A stretch of 64,000 nucleotides of DNA from Streptomyces sp. SAT1. Its GTDB lineage: Bacteria > Actinomycetota > Actinomycetes > Streptomycetales > Streptomycetaceae. Location of the stretch: contig NZ_CP015849.1 of NCBI RefSeq assembly GCF_001654495.1, forward strand, positions 1,385,001-1,449,000. The letters run 5' to 3'. A model generated the notes under the pieces. The model was not told the DNA's origin. It saw only the letters and a program-made list of their open reading frames with translations, and ran no database searches. The translations under genes and the position numbers were made by a program. The stretch's first letter is position 1; every line of letters starts with the position of its first letter. Below, in pieces: positions 34,482 through 43,197 of the stretch.

Positions 34482-34560
34482 CGGCCCGTCCCCGGTCCGG
34501 CCCGCCCCGGCGCGGGCGGCGCCGGCGTACGGCGCGCGGCGCGTGCTCGGCCGCGGGTGC

Positions 34561-35274
34561 TCAGCCGCGCGGGCAGAACCCGTCCAGGACCCGTGTCAGG
34601 GCCCGGTCGAACACCGCCTCCAGATCGATGGGGCCGGCGTCCTCCGTGAAGGCCGCCGCCATGCGCGGGTAGGCGCCGCTCGCGATCCGGCCGCCCAGGT
34701 AGGCGATCCGCACGGCGTTCTCCTGTTCCGCCGTCCAGGGCAGGGAGCGGGTGCGCTCGGCGGCCGCCAGCTCGTTGGCGACGTACATGGTCACCACGGC
34801 GTTGACCATGGCGACCAGCTCCATCTTGGTGCCGTAGGACGCCTCCAGCGGGTCCAGGCAGGCCAGGCAGTGCTCCAGATAGCGCAGGGCGTTGGGGCTG
34901 AAGCCGTAGATCCCGGACATCAGGCGGGGCAGCCAGGTGTGGCGGCGCATCAGGGACCGGGTCTGGTGGCCCACCCGGACCATGTCGGCGCGCCAGTCGC
35001 CGCTGGGCTCCCACAGCTCGTGCTCACCGCTGACGGCGTCCACCATCAGCTCGTACAGGTCCTCCTTGCGGGGGACGTAGTTGTACAGCGACATCGTGCC
35101 GCAGCCCACTTCGGCGGCCACGTGCCGCATCGAGACCGCTTCCAGGCCGCCGGCGTCGGCGAGCCGGACGGCCGCCGCCGCGATGTCGGCACGGGTGAGG
35201 GCAGGCTTCGGCCCCCGCCCCGTCCGCTCCGGGCGGGCCCAGATCACCTCGGGTTCGGCGCCTCGGCCGGCCAT
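34561..35274 (-). CDS. TetR-family repressor of the DrrAB-like exporter
   Basis: Regulator of 237 residues. HTH: LTRADIAAAAVRLADAGGLEAVSMRHVAAEVGCGTMSLYNYVPRKEDLYELMVDAV (about 26-82). The TetR_C tail (NAVVTMYVANELAAAER) fits repressors of drug-export operons. It is divergent from the ABC exporter genes. A perfect TACGTAC-AGC-GTACGTA palindrome lies 30 bp upstream of its start, and a near copy overlaps the first codons of the ABC gene. It probably represses both sides and is released by a drug ligand. Confidence 0.9.
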   Translation of the reverse strand: MAGRGAEPEVIWARPERTGRGPKPALTRADIAAAAVRLADAGGLEAVSMRHVAAEVGCGTMSLYNYVPRKEDLYELMVDAVSGEHELWEPSGDWRADMVRVGHQTRSLMRRHTWLPRLMSGIYGFSPNALRYLEHCLACLDPLEASYGTKMELVAMVNAVVTMYVANELAAAERTRSLPWTAEQENAVRIAYLGGRIASGAYPRMAAAFTEDAGPIDLEAVFDRALTRVLDGFCPRG

Positions 35275-35303
35275 GGGACATCACCTCGCCCCACCATCGT
35301 AGT

Positions 35304-35320
35304 TACGTACAGCGTACGTA
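35304..35320. promoter_or_regulatory. Operator 1: TACGTAC-AGC-GTACGTA
   Basis: Perfect 7-bp palindrome with 3-bp centre in the gap between the TetR gene and the DrrA-like gene. Best read as the TetR operator. Confidence 0.75.
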
Positions 35321-35338
35321 GTGCGCTATGGTCGCCCC

Positions 35339-36295
35339 ATGACGACTACGTACGCTGTACTTAGTGAGGGTCTGGAGAAGCGGTTCGGCGACGTACACGC
35401 CGTGCGCGGCCTGGATCTGGCGGTGGCCGAGGGCACGGTCTGCGGGGTGCTCGGGCCGAACGGCGCGGGCAAGACGACGGCCGTACGGCTGCTGACGACA
35501 CTGCTGCGGCCGGACGCGGGCTCCGCCCGGGTGGCCGGGCACGACCTGGTGCGCGAACCGGCCGCCGTGCGCCGCCGGATCGGGGTGACCGGGCAGGACA
35601 CGTCCGTCGACGCGGACCTCACCGGACGGCAGAACCTGCGGCTGTTCGCCCGGCTGCACCGGATCCCGGACGCGGCGGCGCGCACCGGCGAGCTGCTGGA
35701 GCGGTTCGGTCTCGCCGAGGCCGCCGACCGCACCGCCGCCACCTACTCGGGCGGGATGCGCCGCCGGCTGGACCTCGCGGCCAGCCTGCTGTGCCGGCCC
35801 GCCGTGCTCTTCCTGGACGAGCCCACCACCGGCCTCGACCCGGCCAGCCGCAACCAGATCTGGGACGCGGTGCGCGCACTGAAGCGGCGGGGCACGACGG
35901 TGGTGCTGACCACCCAGTACCTGGACGAGGCCGACCGGCTGGCCGACGACATCGCCCTGGTGGACCGGGGCCGGGTCGCGCACACCGGATCGCCCGCGCG
36001 GCTCAAGGCCCTGATCGGCACGCGCGCCGAGGTCGTGGTGGCGCACCCGGACGAGATGGCGCGGGCGGCGGCCGTCCTGGACCGGCTCACCGGCGCCGAG
36101 CCGGTGTTCGACCACGAGCGGGCCGCGGTCGGCGCGGTCGCCACCGACCCCACCCTCACCCTGCCCCGGCTGGTGCGCGAACTGGACGCGGCGGGCGTGC
36201 CGCTGCTCGACGCGAGCCTGAGCCCGCCCACCCTGGACGACGTCTTCCTCCGGCTGACCGGAGCCTCCCACGACAGCGAGGAGATCGCGGCATGA
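35339..36295 (+). CDS. DrrA-type ABC exporter ATPase
   Basis: Cytosolic ATPase of 318 residues for drug or daunorubicin-like export. Order: GLEKRFGDVHAVRGLDLAV, Walker A GPNGAGKTT at about 36-44, ENLRLF-type NLRLFARLH, signature YSGGMRRRLDLAASL, Walker B VLFLDEPTTGLDP, and a C-terminal regulatory domain ending LDDVFLRLTG, typical of DrrA. ATG 35339 is preferred over GTG 35321. The second TetR operator lies inside its first codons. Coupled by a 4-base overlap to the permease gene. Confidence 0.92.
   Translation: MTTTYAVLSEGLEKRFGDVHAVRGLDLAVAEGTVCGVLGPNGAGKTTAVRLLTTLLRPDAGSARVAGHDLVREPAAVRRRIGVTGQDTSVDADLTGRQNLRLFARLHRIPDAAARTGELLERFGLAEAADRTAATYSGGMRRRLDLAASLLCRPAVLFLDEPTTGLDPASRNQIWDAVRALKRRGTTVVLTTQYLDEADRLADDIALVDRGRVAHTGSPARLKALIGTRAEVVVAHPDEMARAAAVLDRLTGAEPVFDHERAAVGAVATDPTLTLPRLVRELDAAGVPLLDASLSPPTLDDVFLRLTGASHDSEEIAA
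35347..35363. promoter_or_regulatory. Operator 2 inside the DrrA-like start: TACGTAC-GCT-GTACTTA
   Basis: Near copy of operator 1 (one arm base changed), 43 bp downstream, covering codons 3-9 of the ATPase gene. Binding here would block elongation or a downstream part of the promoter. The intergenic gap is only 64 bp. Confidence 0.65.
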
Positions 36296-37074
36296 GCGCA
36301 CTGGTGCACGACGGGACGGCGCTGGCGGGCCGGCAGTTGCGCCGGGTCCGCAACAACCCGGGCCTCGCCGTCCTCACCCAGATCATGCCGATCAACATGC
36401 TGCTCTTCTTCGGCTACGTCTTCGGCAGCGCGCTGGCCGTGCCCGGCCGCGAGTACCGCGCCTTCCTGGTACCCGGACTGCTCGCGGCGACCGCGGCCGG
36501 CGGGATCATGACGGGGATGTTCCAGTCGGCGCAGGACGTCCACCGAGGGGTGCACGACCGGCTGCGCACCATGCCGGTGAGCCGGGCGGCGGTGCCGCTC
36601 GGGCAGGCGGTGGCCGACCTCGTCGTCACGGCGGCCGGGACCGTGCCGCTGCTGCTGGTCGGGCTGGCGGTGGGCTGGCGGATCGAGGGGAGCGCGGCCG
36701 GGGCGGCGGGCGCCGTCGGACTGCTGCTGCTCTTCCGGTTCGCCTGCACCTGGGTGGGGATCTGGCTGGGGCTGCTCACCCGCAGCGAGGAGGCGGCCGG
36801 CCAGCTCGGCGCCGCGACCTTCGTCCTGCCGCTGCTGTCGAACGCGTACATCCCGACCGGGAATCTGGCGCACTGGCTGCGCGTGCTCGCCGAGTGGAAC
36901 CCGATCAGCGCGCTCACCACCGCGCTGCGCGACCTCTTCGGCAACGGCCCGGTCCCGGAGCACGCCTCCTGGCCGGTGGCCCATCCCGTCGCGGGGACGC
37001 TGGCCTGGTGCGCGGTGCTGTTCGCCGTCAGCGCGCCGTCGGCGGTGCGGCGGTACGCGCGCGCCGAGGGCTGA
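36292..37074 (+). CDS. DrrB-type ABC-2 permease
   Basis: Membrane subunit of 260 residues with six helices. The conserved N-terminal cytoplasmic segment LAGRQLRRVRNNPG and the ABC-2 motif NAYIPTGNLAHWLRVLAEWNPISALTTALRDLF are typical of DrrB. It starts by a 4-base overlap with the ATPase gene, forming a two-gene exporter with it under TetR control. The drug cannot be guessed. Confidence 0.92.
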   Translation: MSALVHDGTALAGRQLRRVRNNPGLAVLTQIMPINMLLFFGYVFGSALAVPGREYRAFLVPGLLAATAAGGIMTGMFQSAQDVHRGVHDRLRTMPVSRAAVPLGQAVADLVVTAAGTVPLLLVGLAVGWRIEGSAAGAAGAVGLLLLFRFACTWVGIWLGLLTRSEEAAGQLGAATFVLPLLSNAYIPTGNLAHWLRVLAEWNPISALTTALRDLFGNGPVPEHASWPVAHPVAGTLAWCAVLFAVSAPSAVRRYARAEG

Positions 37075-37104
37075 GCAACGGCGGTACGCGCGCGCCGAGG
37101 GCTG
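37050..37104. repeat. 24-bp direct duplication across the permease stop
   Basis: GCGGTACGCGCGCGCCGAGGGCTG occurs at 37050-37073 and again at 37081-37104, period 31. The first copy is the end of the permease gene, the second lies just outside it. It looks like a small tandem duplication. Confidence 0.85.
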
Positions 37105-37380
37105 CGCGACACGGGCCGGGCGGGTCCGGGTGAGGACGGGGTGTCGCCGCGCCGGGCGACAGGAGGCGGGCGGCCGGCTCCCGTGCCGCTCGGGCACGGG
37201 AGGCCGGACAGCCGTACGGGGCGCCGCGGCCGTGGGGATGCGGGCGGCATGCGCGCGGCGCCGTACGAAGGCGGTGAGGCGGTCTGCTCGGGACCCGGAC
37301 GCCGGCCCTGGTGAGGTCGGGCCCGGGAACGTCGGCGGCGCCCTCCGGTGGTGCCGGAGAGGCCGCGGACGGCGGTGTCG
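37075..37380. other. Gene-free 306 bp after the exporter
   Basis: Apart from the duplicated permease end, no gene or terminator hairpin is convincing. Both flanking genes converge here. Confidence 0.4.
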
Positions 37381-37647
37381 CTAGTGCCCGCCGAACAGCG
37401 TGCGACGCAGTCGGCGCAGGGGCGCGAACAGCGACACCCGGCGCATCCGCGCACCCCTGCCGGTGCGGTCGTGCGCGGCACGCGTGGTCAGCTCGCGCAT
37501 CAGCAGCGTCGCCTCGGCGGCCTCCCGCTGCGGGACGGCGGGTCCGCCGAGCACCGCGAGATGGCGGTCGAGGCGCGAGCTGGTCGCGCTGCTTCCGCAG
37601 GTGATCGCAGGGACCCTGGCCCTGCTGCGCACTGTTATCTGCTCCAT
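37381..37647 (-). CDS. Small conserved hypothetical protein
   Basis: Basic protein of 88 residues, starting MEQITVRSRARVPAITCGSS. I recognise it as a small Streptomyces-type protein without known function. The chain is hydrophilic, helical, with many Arg and a C-terminal LAPLRRLRRTLFGGH; no membrane helix and no zinc motif. The ATG at 37645-37647 follows GGGGAG; 31 extra codons upstream are unlikely. A short AGGGTaACCCT palindrome near 37686 could be part of its promoter. Confidence 0.6.
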   Translation of the reverse strand: MEQITVRSRARVPAITCGSSATSSRLDRHLAVLGGPAVPQREAAEATLLMRELTTRAAHDRTGRGARMRRVSLFAPLRRLRRTLFGGH

Positions 37648-38001
37648 GTCACTCCCCACCCGTACGAGTCCACCCGACCCCGGGCAGGGTAACCCTATCG
37701 CCCCGCACGGGCACCCGTGTATCTCGGTCGCAGGATTCACCTTCTGCGTAAGGGTGTTGACGACTACTCTCCGAATCCGACCGGTTCCACGGCGAGTTGG
37801 ACAACCGGCAGGCAGACGGGCCGGGGCGGTCGGGGCCCCGGCGCACCGTCACGGCGCGTGAGCGGACGGCGGCGCGGGGGCCGGTACCGCTCAAGGGCGT
37901 GTCATCAGGTGGCCGGTGCCCGCCTCCAGTGGGGGGAGGCGGGCACCGGGCACCGGCGGCGCGGGACGTGGGCGATCTCACGTGCCCGGCCCCGGCGGGG
38001 T
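37648..38001. other. Gene-free 354 bp containing a terminator
   Basis: Upstream of the 88-residue gene and downstream of the SGNH lipase gene. It holds the strong hairpin at 37913-37949 and a TTGACG element near 37755; no gene supported. Confidence 0.45.
37913..37949. terminator. 15-bp perfect stem-loop after the SGNH lipase gene
   Basis: CCGGTGCCCGCCTCC and its exact reverse complement around a 7-base loop, 52 bp past the lipase stop on the minus strand. Strong intrinsic terminator candidate. Confidence 0.75.
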
Positions 38002-38808
38002 TCAGGCGGCGCTGTTCAGCACCGGCAGGTAGCCGCCGGAGTGGCCGGAGGCCGTCGGGTGGTAGGAGTCACCGATGTCGAGCCAGTCGACGCTGTGCAG
38101 CCAGGAGTTGCCGGAGCAGATCTCGTGGCCGCTGAAGGTGGTGCGGACGTCGCCGAAGACGAAGCCGTGGTTGGCCGCGGCCTTGGCGATGACGGTGTCG
38201 ATGCGGTCGGCGGCGTCGTTGATGGCCGAGCGCTTGGTCTCCGAGAGGCCGAGGCAGGTCTGGCCGAGCTTGTAGAAGCGGGGGTAGCCGATGACGACGA
38301 CCCGCGCGGAGGGCGCCTTGCCGCGGATCACCGAGTAGAGGTTGTCGAGCTTGCCGGGCAGCGTCGAGTCGACGTAGGCCCTGGCGGTCGCGATGCGGGA
38401 GAGGCAGTTGCTGTCCGACTGGAGCACACAGGTCGTCATGACGTCGGAGAACCCGGCGTCGTTGCCCCCGATACTGATCGACACCAGGGACGTGCCGGAG
38501 TTGAGCGGGCCGAGCTGGCCGGCGAGGACGTCGTCCGTCCGGGCGCCCGAGCAGGCGGTGAAGGAGAACGAGGACGGGTGGTTCGCGGCGCTCCACAGAT
38601 AGGGGTACGCCTTGGTGCTGCGGTCGCAGTCACCGCTGGAGCTGATGTAACTGCCGGCGCCCACTCCGGAGGAGTAGGAGTCGCCGAGGGCCACATAGCC
38701 GCCGGTCGCGGCCGATGGTGCGGCCTGCGCCGTGGCCGTCCCGGTGAGGACGAGACCTACGGTCAGCAGAACTGAGCCGACGTACGCGGCAATTCGGGAA
38801 CGTCTCAT
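38002..38808 (-). CDS. Secreted SGNH-hydrolase lipase/esterase
   Basis: Exported lipase of 268 residues. Signal peptide about 1-31 (SVLLTVGLVLTGTATAQA). SGNH blocks: GDSYSSG (catalytic Ser) shortly after the signal, GGNDAG (oxyanion Asn), and DSYHPTASGH at the end (catalytic Asp/His). Six Cys can form three disulfides, as in the two-domain S. coelicolor SGNH lipases. GAGGGAGGT precedes the ATG. Expected to hydrolyse lipids outside the cell. Confidence 0.93.
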   Translation of the reverse strand: MRRSRIAAYVGSVLLTVGLVLTGTATAQAAPSAATGGYVALGDSYSSGVGAGSYISSSGDCDRSTKAYPYLWSAANHPSSFSFTACSGARTDDVLAGQLGPLNSGTSLVSISIGGNDAGFSDVMTTCVLQSDSNCLSRIATARAYVDSTLPGKLDNLYSVIRGKAPSARVVVIGYPRFYKLGQTCLGLSETKRSAINDAADRIDTVIAKAAANHGFVFGDVRTTFSGHEICSGNSWLHSVDWLDIGDSYHPTASGHSGGYLPVLNSAA

Positions 38809-39147
38809 GGAACCTCCCTCTAGCAGCTTCGCTATCGGATCCGTGGTAGCAGCTACGCGCGTCAACTGGAAGTGTCCATGCCAAAGAAATGGTGAACTCA
38901 CAAGGAATCACGGGGAGTAGGGGTCGGTACGGGCCCCGCGCCATGGCCCGAACGGACCCGCCGGTGCAGCCGGATGACAACCCGTACGGGTTATTGGTCG
39001 CGTTGACGGCTCTTCATACGCCTGTACGCCGGTTCCTGACGCCGCGACACGGGATTCCGGCGCATCCGGACCCGGACGGCGGCCGACACGCCCGGCACGG
39101 CCGGGAAACGGGGTGCGCGGGGCGGTCCGGTGGCAGATCATGGCCGC
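38809..39147. other. Gene-free 339 bp, divergent promoters
   Basis: Between the SGNH lipase and the AAA ATPase genes. A GTAGCTGCTAC palindrome near 38846-38856 and a TTGACG element close to it are in place for the lipase promoter. No gene is seen. Confidence 0.4.
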
Positions 39148-40242
39148 ATGCCTGCGAACCCGCACGACGCGCTGCCGATCCGGCTCAACGTCGACGACTC
39201 CGACTCGCCGTCCGACGTCGTCGACGCGCTGTTCCTCGGCCGCTTCGCGACGGGCGAGCAGCCGTACGCGCACGCGGTCAACATCGACCGGGTCCGCTCC
39301 GGTGCCACCCTGCTGCCGGACGGCGCCCGGGTACTGCGCGTGGCCCGCGACGACGACCGCAGCGCGACCCTCGCCGAGGGCGACGGCTGGACCCTGCTGG
39401 TCTCCCGCTGGAACCGGGGGGCGGACGTCACGGTCACCGCGACCGACGCCGAACTGGCCCAGCGGATCCTCGGCCAGGCCACGGACGGCGCCGCCGACGA
39501 GCCCGAACCCCAGCCGGAGAACGTGGCGATGGGGTTCTGGTACGTCTCCCCGCGGCGCGGCCCGCACCGCACCACCCGGCAGATCTCCGCGGGCACCTGG
39601 GACGAGGTCCGGGCCAACTACACGGCGCCGGTCGCGGACGCGATGGACCGCCTGATGAAGACCACCCCCCAGGACATCGCGGGCCGCCTCCTGCTGCTGC
39701 ACGGCCCGCCGGGCACCGGCAAGACCTCCGCGCTGCGCACCCTGGCCCGCTCCTGGCGGGACTGGTGCCAGGTGGACTGCGTCCTCGACCCCGAGCGCCT
39801 GTTCTCCGACGTCGGCTATCTGATGGACATCGCCATCGGCGAGGAGGACGCGGCGGGCAAGGGCCGCTGGCGGCTGCTCCTGCTGGAGGACTGCGACGAG
39901 CTGATCCGCGGCGAGGCCAAGCACACCGCGGGCCAGGCGCTCTCACGGCTGCTCAACCTCACCGACGGACTGCTCGGCCAGGGCCGCAACGTCCTGGTCG
40001 GGGTGACGACCAACGAGGACCTGGAGCGGCTGCATCCCGCCGTGGTCCGGCCGGGCCGCTGCCTGGCCCGCATCGAGGTGGGCCGGCTGACCCGCCGGGA
40101 GGCCGTGGACTGGCTGGGCACCGAGGAGGGCGTCGGCCGCGAGGGAGCGACCCTCGCCGAGCTGTACGCGCTGCGCCGGGGCACCTCCCCGACCGCGCTC
40201 CCGGAGCCCCGCGAGGGCGCGGACGCGGGCCTGTACCTGTGA
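39148..40242 (+). CDS. DUF5925/AAA ATPase
   Basis: Cytosolic AAA ATPase of 364 residues. The first 180 residues (LPIRLNVDDSDSPSDVVDALFLGRFATGEQPYA) form the DUF5925-type domain. The AAA core has Walker A LLHGPPGTGKTSALRTLAR, Walker B LLLLEDCDEL, a sensor-like LVGVTTNEDLERLHPAVVRPGRC and an Arg-finger region. It resembles proteasome or BCS1-like ATPases but stands alone. Substrate unknown; protein remodelling is the family norm. Start ATG 39148. Confidence 0.85.
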   Translation: MPANPHDALPIRLNVDDSDSPSDVVDALFLGRFATGEQPYAHAVNIDRVRSGATLLPDGARVLRVARDDDRSATLAEGDGWTLLVSRWNRGADVTVTATDAELAQRILGQATDGAADEPEPQPENVAMGFWYVSPRRGPHRTTRQISAGTWDEVRANYTAPVADAMDRLMKTTPQDIAGRLLLLHGPPGTGKTSALRTLARSWRDWCQVDCVLDPERLFSDVGYLMDIAIGEEDAAGKGRWRLLLLEDCDELIRGEAKHTAGQALSRLLNLTDGLLGQGRNVLVGVTTNEDLERLHPAVVRPGRCLARIEVGRLTRREAVDWLGTEEGVGREGATLAELYALRRGTSPTALPEPREGADAGLYL

Positions 40243-40307
40243 CCGGCGCCCGGTGACCGGCGCCGGGTGGAGGGGACAGCGGGGCGCCCCGGTGGTGTGA
40301 TGGGGCC

Positions 40308-41087
40308 ATGACCCTGTTCGTCGGGACGTCGGGGTGGCAGTACGAGGACTGGCGGGGCGTGCTGTACCCGCCCCGGTGCCCGGTGCGGTGCTGGCTGGAG
40401 GAGTACGCGGCGGCGTTCGCCACGGTCGAGGTCAACAACGCCTTCTACCGGCTGCCGTGCCCGGAGACCTTCGCGGCCTGGCGGGAGCGCGTCCCGCCGG
40501 ACTTCGTCGTCGCGGTCAAGGCGAGCCGCTTCCTCACCCACGTCAAACGCCTCAAGGACCCCACGGAGCCGGTGCACCGCCTGATGACGCACGCCGCGGG
40601 CCTCGGCGACCGGCTCGGGCCCGTGCTGCTCCAGCTCCCGCCCACGCTGCGGGGCGACGCCGGGCTGCTCGACGCCTGTCTGTCCTGCTTCCCGCCCGGC
40701 ACCCGGGTCGCGGTGGAGCCGCGCCACACGTCGTGGTGGACACCGGCGGTGCGCGCCGTGCTGGAGGCGCGGGGCGCCGCCCTGTGCTGGGCCGATGTCC
40801 GCGGCCGCCCGGTGACCCCGCTGCGGCCGACGGCCGACTGGGGCTACGTCCGCTTCCACGAGGGCCGCGCGCGGGACCGGCCGCGCTACGGCCGCAGGTC
40901 CCTGCGCACCTGGGTGGACCGCGTCGCCACGGCCTGGCCGGACGGCACGGACACGGACGTGTACGCCTACTTCAACAACGACCCGGCCGGGGCGGCGGTG
41001 CGGGACGCGGTGGAGTTCGCCCGCGCGGCACGGCACGCGGGGCTGGAGGTGACCCGCACCCCCGGCCGGCTGTCCGTACGCCCCTGA
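40308..41087 (+). CDS. DUF72 (YecE-like) protein
   Basis: TIM-barrel-like protein of 259 residues. Family marks: LFVGTSGWQYEDWRGVLYPP at the start, FATVEVNNAFYRLP, FVVAVKASRFLTHVKRLKDP, LGPVLLQLPP, RVAVEPRHTSWW, WGYVRFHEGRA and VYAYFNNDPAGAAVRDA. The function of DUF72 proteins is not known. It is complete and of normal length. Same strand as, and 65 bp after, the AAA gene. Confidence 0.9.
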   Translation: MTLFVGTSGWQYEDWRGVLYPPRCPVRCWLEEYAAAFATVEVNNAFYRLPCPETFAAWRERVPPDFVVAVKASRFLTHVKRLKDPTEPVHRLMTHAAGLGDRLGPVLLQLPPTLRGDAGLLDACLSCFPPGTRVAVEPRHTSWWTPAVRAVLEARGAALCWADVRGRPVTPLRPTADWGYVRFHEGRARDRPRYGRRSLRTWVDRVATAWPDGTDTDVYAYFNNDPAGAAVRDAVEFARAARHAGLEVTRTPGRLSVRP

Positions 41088-41091
41088 CGCG

Positions 41092-41460
41092 CTACGCCTC
41101 GTACGCCGCCCGCAGGGCGTCCCGGACGGCCGCGAGCGCCGCGTCCTCGTCCAGGCCGAGCCGCCGTACGCGCTCCGCGTAGCCCTGCGCGGCGCTCGCC
41201 GCCTCCCGGTCGGCGGCGGAGCCCGCCGCGGCCACGAAGGTGCCGTTGCGGCCCCGGGTCTCGATCACCCCGTCCGTCTCCAGCGCCCGGTACGCCTTGG
41301 CCACGGTGTTCGCCGCGAGCCCGAGGGACTCGGCCAGCGCCCGCACCGTGGGCAGCCGGTGGCCGACCGGCAGCGCGCCCGACCGGGCCTGCTCGGAGAT
41401 CTGGGCCCGCACCTGCTCGTAGGGAGGGGCGCCGTCGTGGATGCGGATCTTCAGGGTCAC
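41092..41460 (-). CDS. GntR-family regulator (YtrA type)
   Basis: Short GntR regulator of 122 residues: winged helix (PPYEQVRAQISEQARSGALPVGHRLPTVRALAESLGLAANTVAKAYRALETDGVIETRGRNGTFV) followed only by a short helical dimerisation tail, the YtrA architecture. It starts at GTG 41458-41460; a longer frame upstream is Arg-rich shadow. YtrA-type proteins usually control adjacent ABC genes, but none is here, so the target is unknown. Confidence 0.87.
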   Translation of the reverse strand: MTLKIRIHDGAPPYEQVRAQISEQARSGALPVGHRLPTVRALAESLGLAANTVAKAYRALETDGVIETRGRNGTFVAAAGSAADREAASAAQGYAERVRRLGLDEDAALAAVRDALRAAYEA

Positions 41461-41608
41461 GGGCCGATTGTCGCGCACCCGCGCGCCCCGGGAGGGCAGC
41501 CGCCGGAACGGGACCGGACCGGGAGGGCGCGGACGCGGGCGCGGGCGCCGGGGGACGCGGGCGCCGGGGCGGGCTGCTGTCCGCCGCCCCGGGCGGGCCG
41601 TCCGCCGG

Positions 41609-41642
41609 GCGGGTCGTCCGGGGCGGCGGGTCGTCCGGGGCG
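41609..41642. repeat. Two 17-bp perfect tandem repeats
   Basis: GCGGGTCGTCCGGGGCG occurs twice head to tail in the gap between the GntR and GNAT genes. A related half unit precedes them. Confidence 0.8.
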
Positions 41643-41692
41643 GCGGAAAATGGGAGGCGGGTGTGCGGGGGCGGCCCGTAGCGTGCGCCTGC

Positions 41693-42622
41693 ATGACCGT
41701 GATCGTCCGCGAAATGCGCCCCGACGTGCCCGCAGACCTCGAAGGGTTCGCCCGGGTGCGCCGTCGCGCGCTGCCGTTCGTGCTGTTCACCTCCGAGTCC
41801 CTCGCCCACACCGCCACCCGGATGCACCCCGACGCCCACTACCGGCCGCTGGTCGCCGAGGCCGACGGCGAGGTGATCGGCACGGCGCAGGTGCTCCTGT
41901 CCCACGACAGCCCGGTGCCCGGACAGGGCAACGTCAACGTGTACGTGGACCCGGCGCACACCGGGCGCGGCGCGGGCGCGCTGCTGGTGCGCACCGCCGA
42001 GGAGCACCTGGCCGCCCGCGGCGCGGTGCGGCTGCTCTCCTGGGTGCTGGACACGCCGGACAACCGTGCCTTCGCCGAGCGGCGCGGCTACCGCGGCAGC
42101 CGCTCCGCGTACTTCCTGCGCCTGGACCTGGCTGCCGGTGGGCTCCCGCCGCTCCAGGACCCGCCGCCCGGCGTGGAGCTGCGCCGGGGATCCGACTACG
42201 CCGCCGACCCGCGCCCCCTGTTCGAGCTGGACGCGGAGACGGCCGCGGACGAACCGGGTGACGTGGCCTCGGACCTGAGCGACTACGCGGCCTGGCTGGA
42301 GGAGACCTGGCGCAACCCGCTGCTGAGCCACGACCTGACGTCCGTCGCGGTGGTCGACGGCCGGCCCGCCGCCTTCACCCTCGCCCACACGGACGGCGCC
42401 ACCCGCTACAGCACGGCGATGACCGGCACCGCCAAGGCGTTCCGCGGCCGGGGCCTGGCCAAGCTCGCCAAGAACGACTCGCTGCACCGCGCCCGCGCGG
42501 CCGGCGTCCGGGAGGCGTTCACCGGCAACGACACCGGCAACGAACCGATGATCGCCGTCAACCGGTGGTTCGGCTACGAGGTGTGCGCCACGGAGGTGCG
42601 GTATGTCCGCGAACTCGGCTGA
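41693..42622 (+). CDS. Tandem GNAT acetyltransferase
   Basis: Two-domain N-acetyltransferase of 309 residues. The first GNAT core shows VNVYVDPAHTGRGAGALLVRTAEEHL (acetyl-CoA loop) and the second KAFRGRGLAKLAKNDSLHRARAAGVREAFTGNDTGNEPM. The second half is the more classical. Substrate not readable; resistance or small-molecule acetylation is common. Its last 20 bases overlap the following DUF402 gene. Confidence 0.87.
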   Translation: MTVIVREMRPDVPADLEGFARVRRRALPFVLFTSESLAHTATRMHPDAHYRPLVAEADGEVIGTAQVLLSHDSPVPGQGNVNVYVDPAHTGRGAGALLVRTAEEHLAARGAVRLLSWVLDTPDNRAFAERRGYRGSRSAYFLRLDLAAGGLPPLQDPPPGVELRRGSDYAADPRPLFELDAETAADEPGDVASDLSDYAAWLEETWRNPLLSHDLTSVAVVDGRPAAFTLAHTDGATRYSTAMTGTAKAFRGRGLAKLAKNDSLHRARAAGVREAFTGNDTGNEPMIAVNRWFGYEVCATEVRYVRELG

Positions 42623-43106
42623 CGCGCCCGGCACTCCGGTGGACGTCGTCCTCGTCAAGGGCGGCCGGACGAAGATCCGCTACCGGAGCGCGCTGGTGCG
42701 CGACGACGGCGTGCGCGTGGTGGTCCGGGCACCCTGGGCGGCCGAGGGCGTACGGGACTTCGGCTTCGTGCGGTTCGAACCGGGCGACGTGTTCACCGAG
42801 CACTACTGGCGCGACCGGTGGTACGCGGTCAAGGAGGTCCGCGACGGCGGCGGGCGGCTCAAGGGCTGGTACTGCGACATCACCCGCCCTGCCGTGCTCA
42901 CCGGCGGTGAGCTGGTCGTGGAGGACCTGGACCTGGACCTGTGGCGTTCGGCGGACGGCACGGGCGTACTGCGCCTGGACGAGGACGAGTTCGCCGCGAG
43001 CGGGCTGGCGGAGCGCGACCCGGCGGCGGCCGGCGCCGCCGTGGCCGCCCTCGCCGAACTGGAGCGGCTGGCCCGCGCGGACGGCTTCGCGGCGCTGCTG
43101 GACTGA
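42603..43106 (+). CDS. DUF402 protein (nucleoside phosphatase/FomD-like)
   Basis: Protein of 167 residues with the DUF402 beta-barrel: FGFVRFEPGDVFTEHYWRDRWYAVKEV, GWYCDITRPAVL and LDLDLWRSADGTGVLRLDEDEF, the Asp/Glu-rich metal site. Relatives are nucleoside tri/diphosphatases and FomD hydrolases. The ATG overlaps the GNAT gene by 20 bases, so the two are co-transcribed and probably co-translated. Substrate unknown. Confidence 0.86.
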   Translation: MSANSADAPGTPVDVVLVKGGRTKIRYRSALVRDDGVRVVVRAPWAAEGVRDFGFVRFEPGDVFTEHYWRDRWYAVKEVRDGGGRLKGWYCDITRPAVLTGGELVVEDLDLDLWRSADGTGVLRLDEDEFAASGLAERDPAAAGAAVAALAELERLARADGFAALLD

Positions 43107-43197
43107 GCCGCCGTACGGGGCCGCGCCCGGCCGCCCGGCCGCCGCGCCGCGGCCCGTCCGACCCGGCGCGCCCATCCGCCGCCCGGTCCTCCACCGG

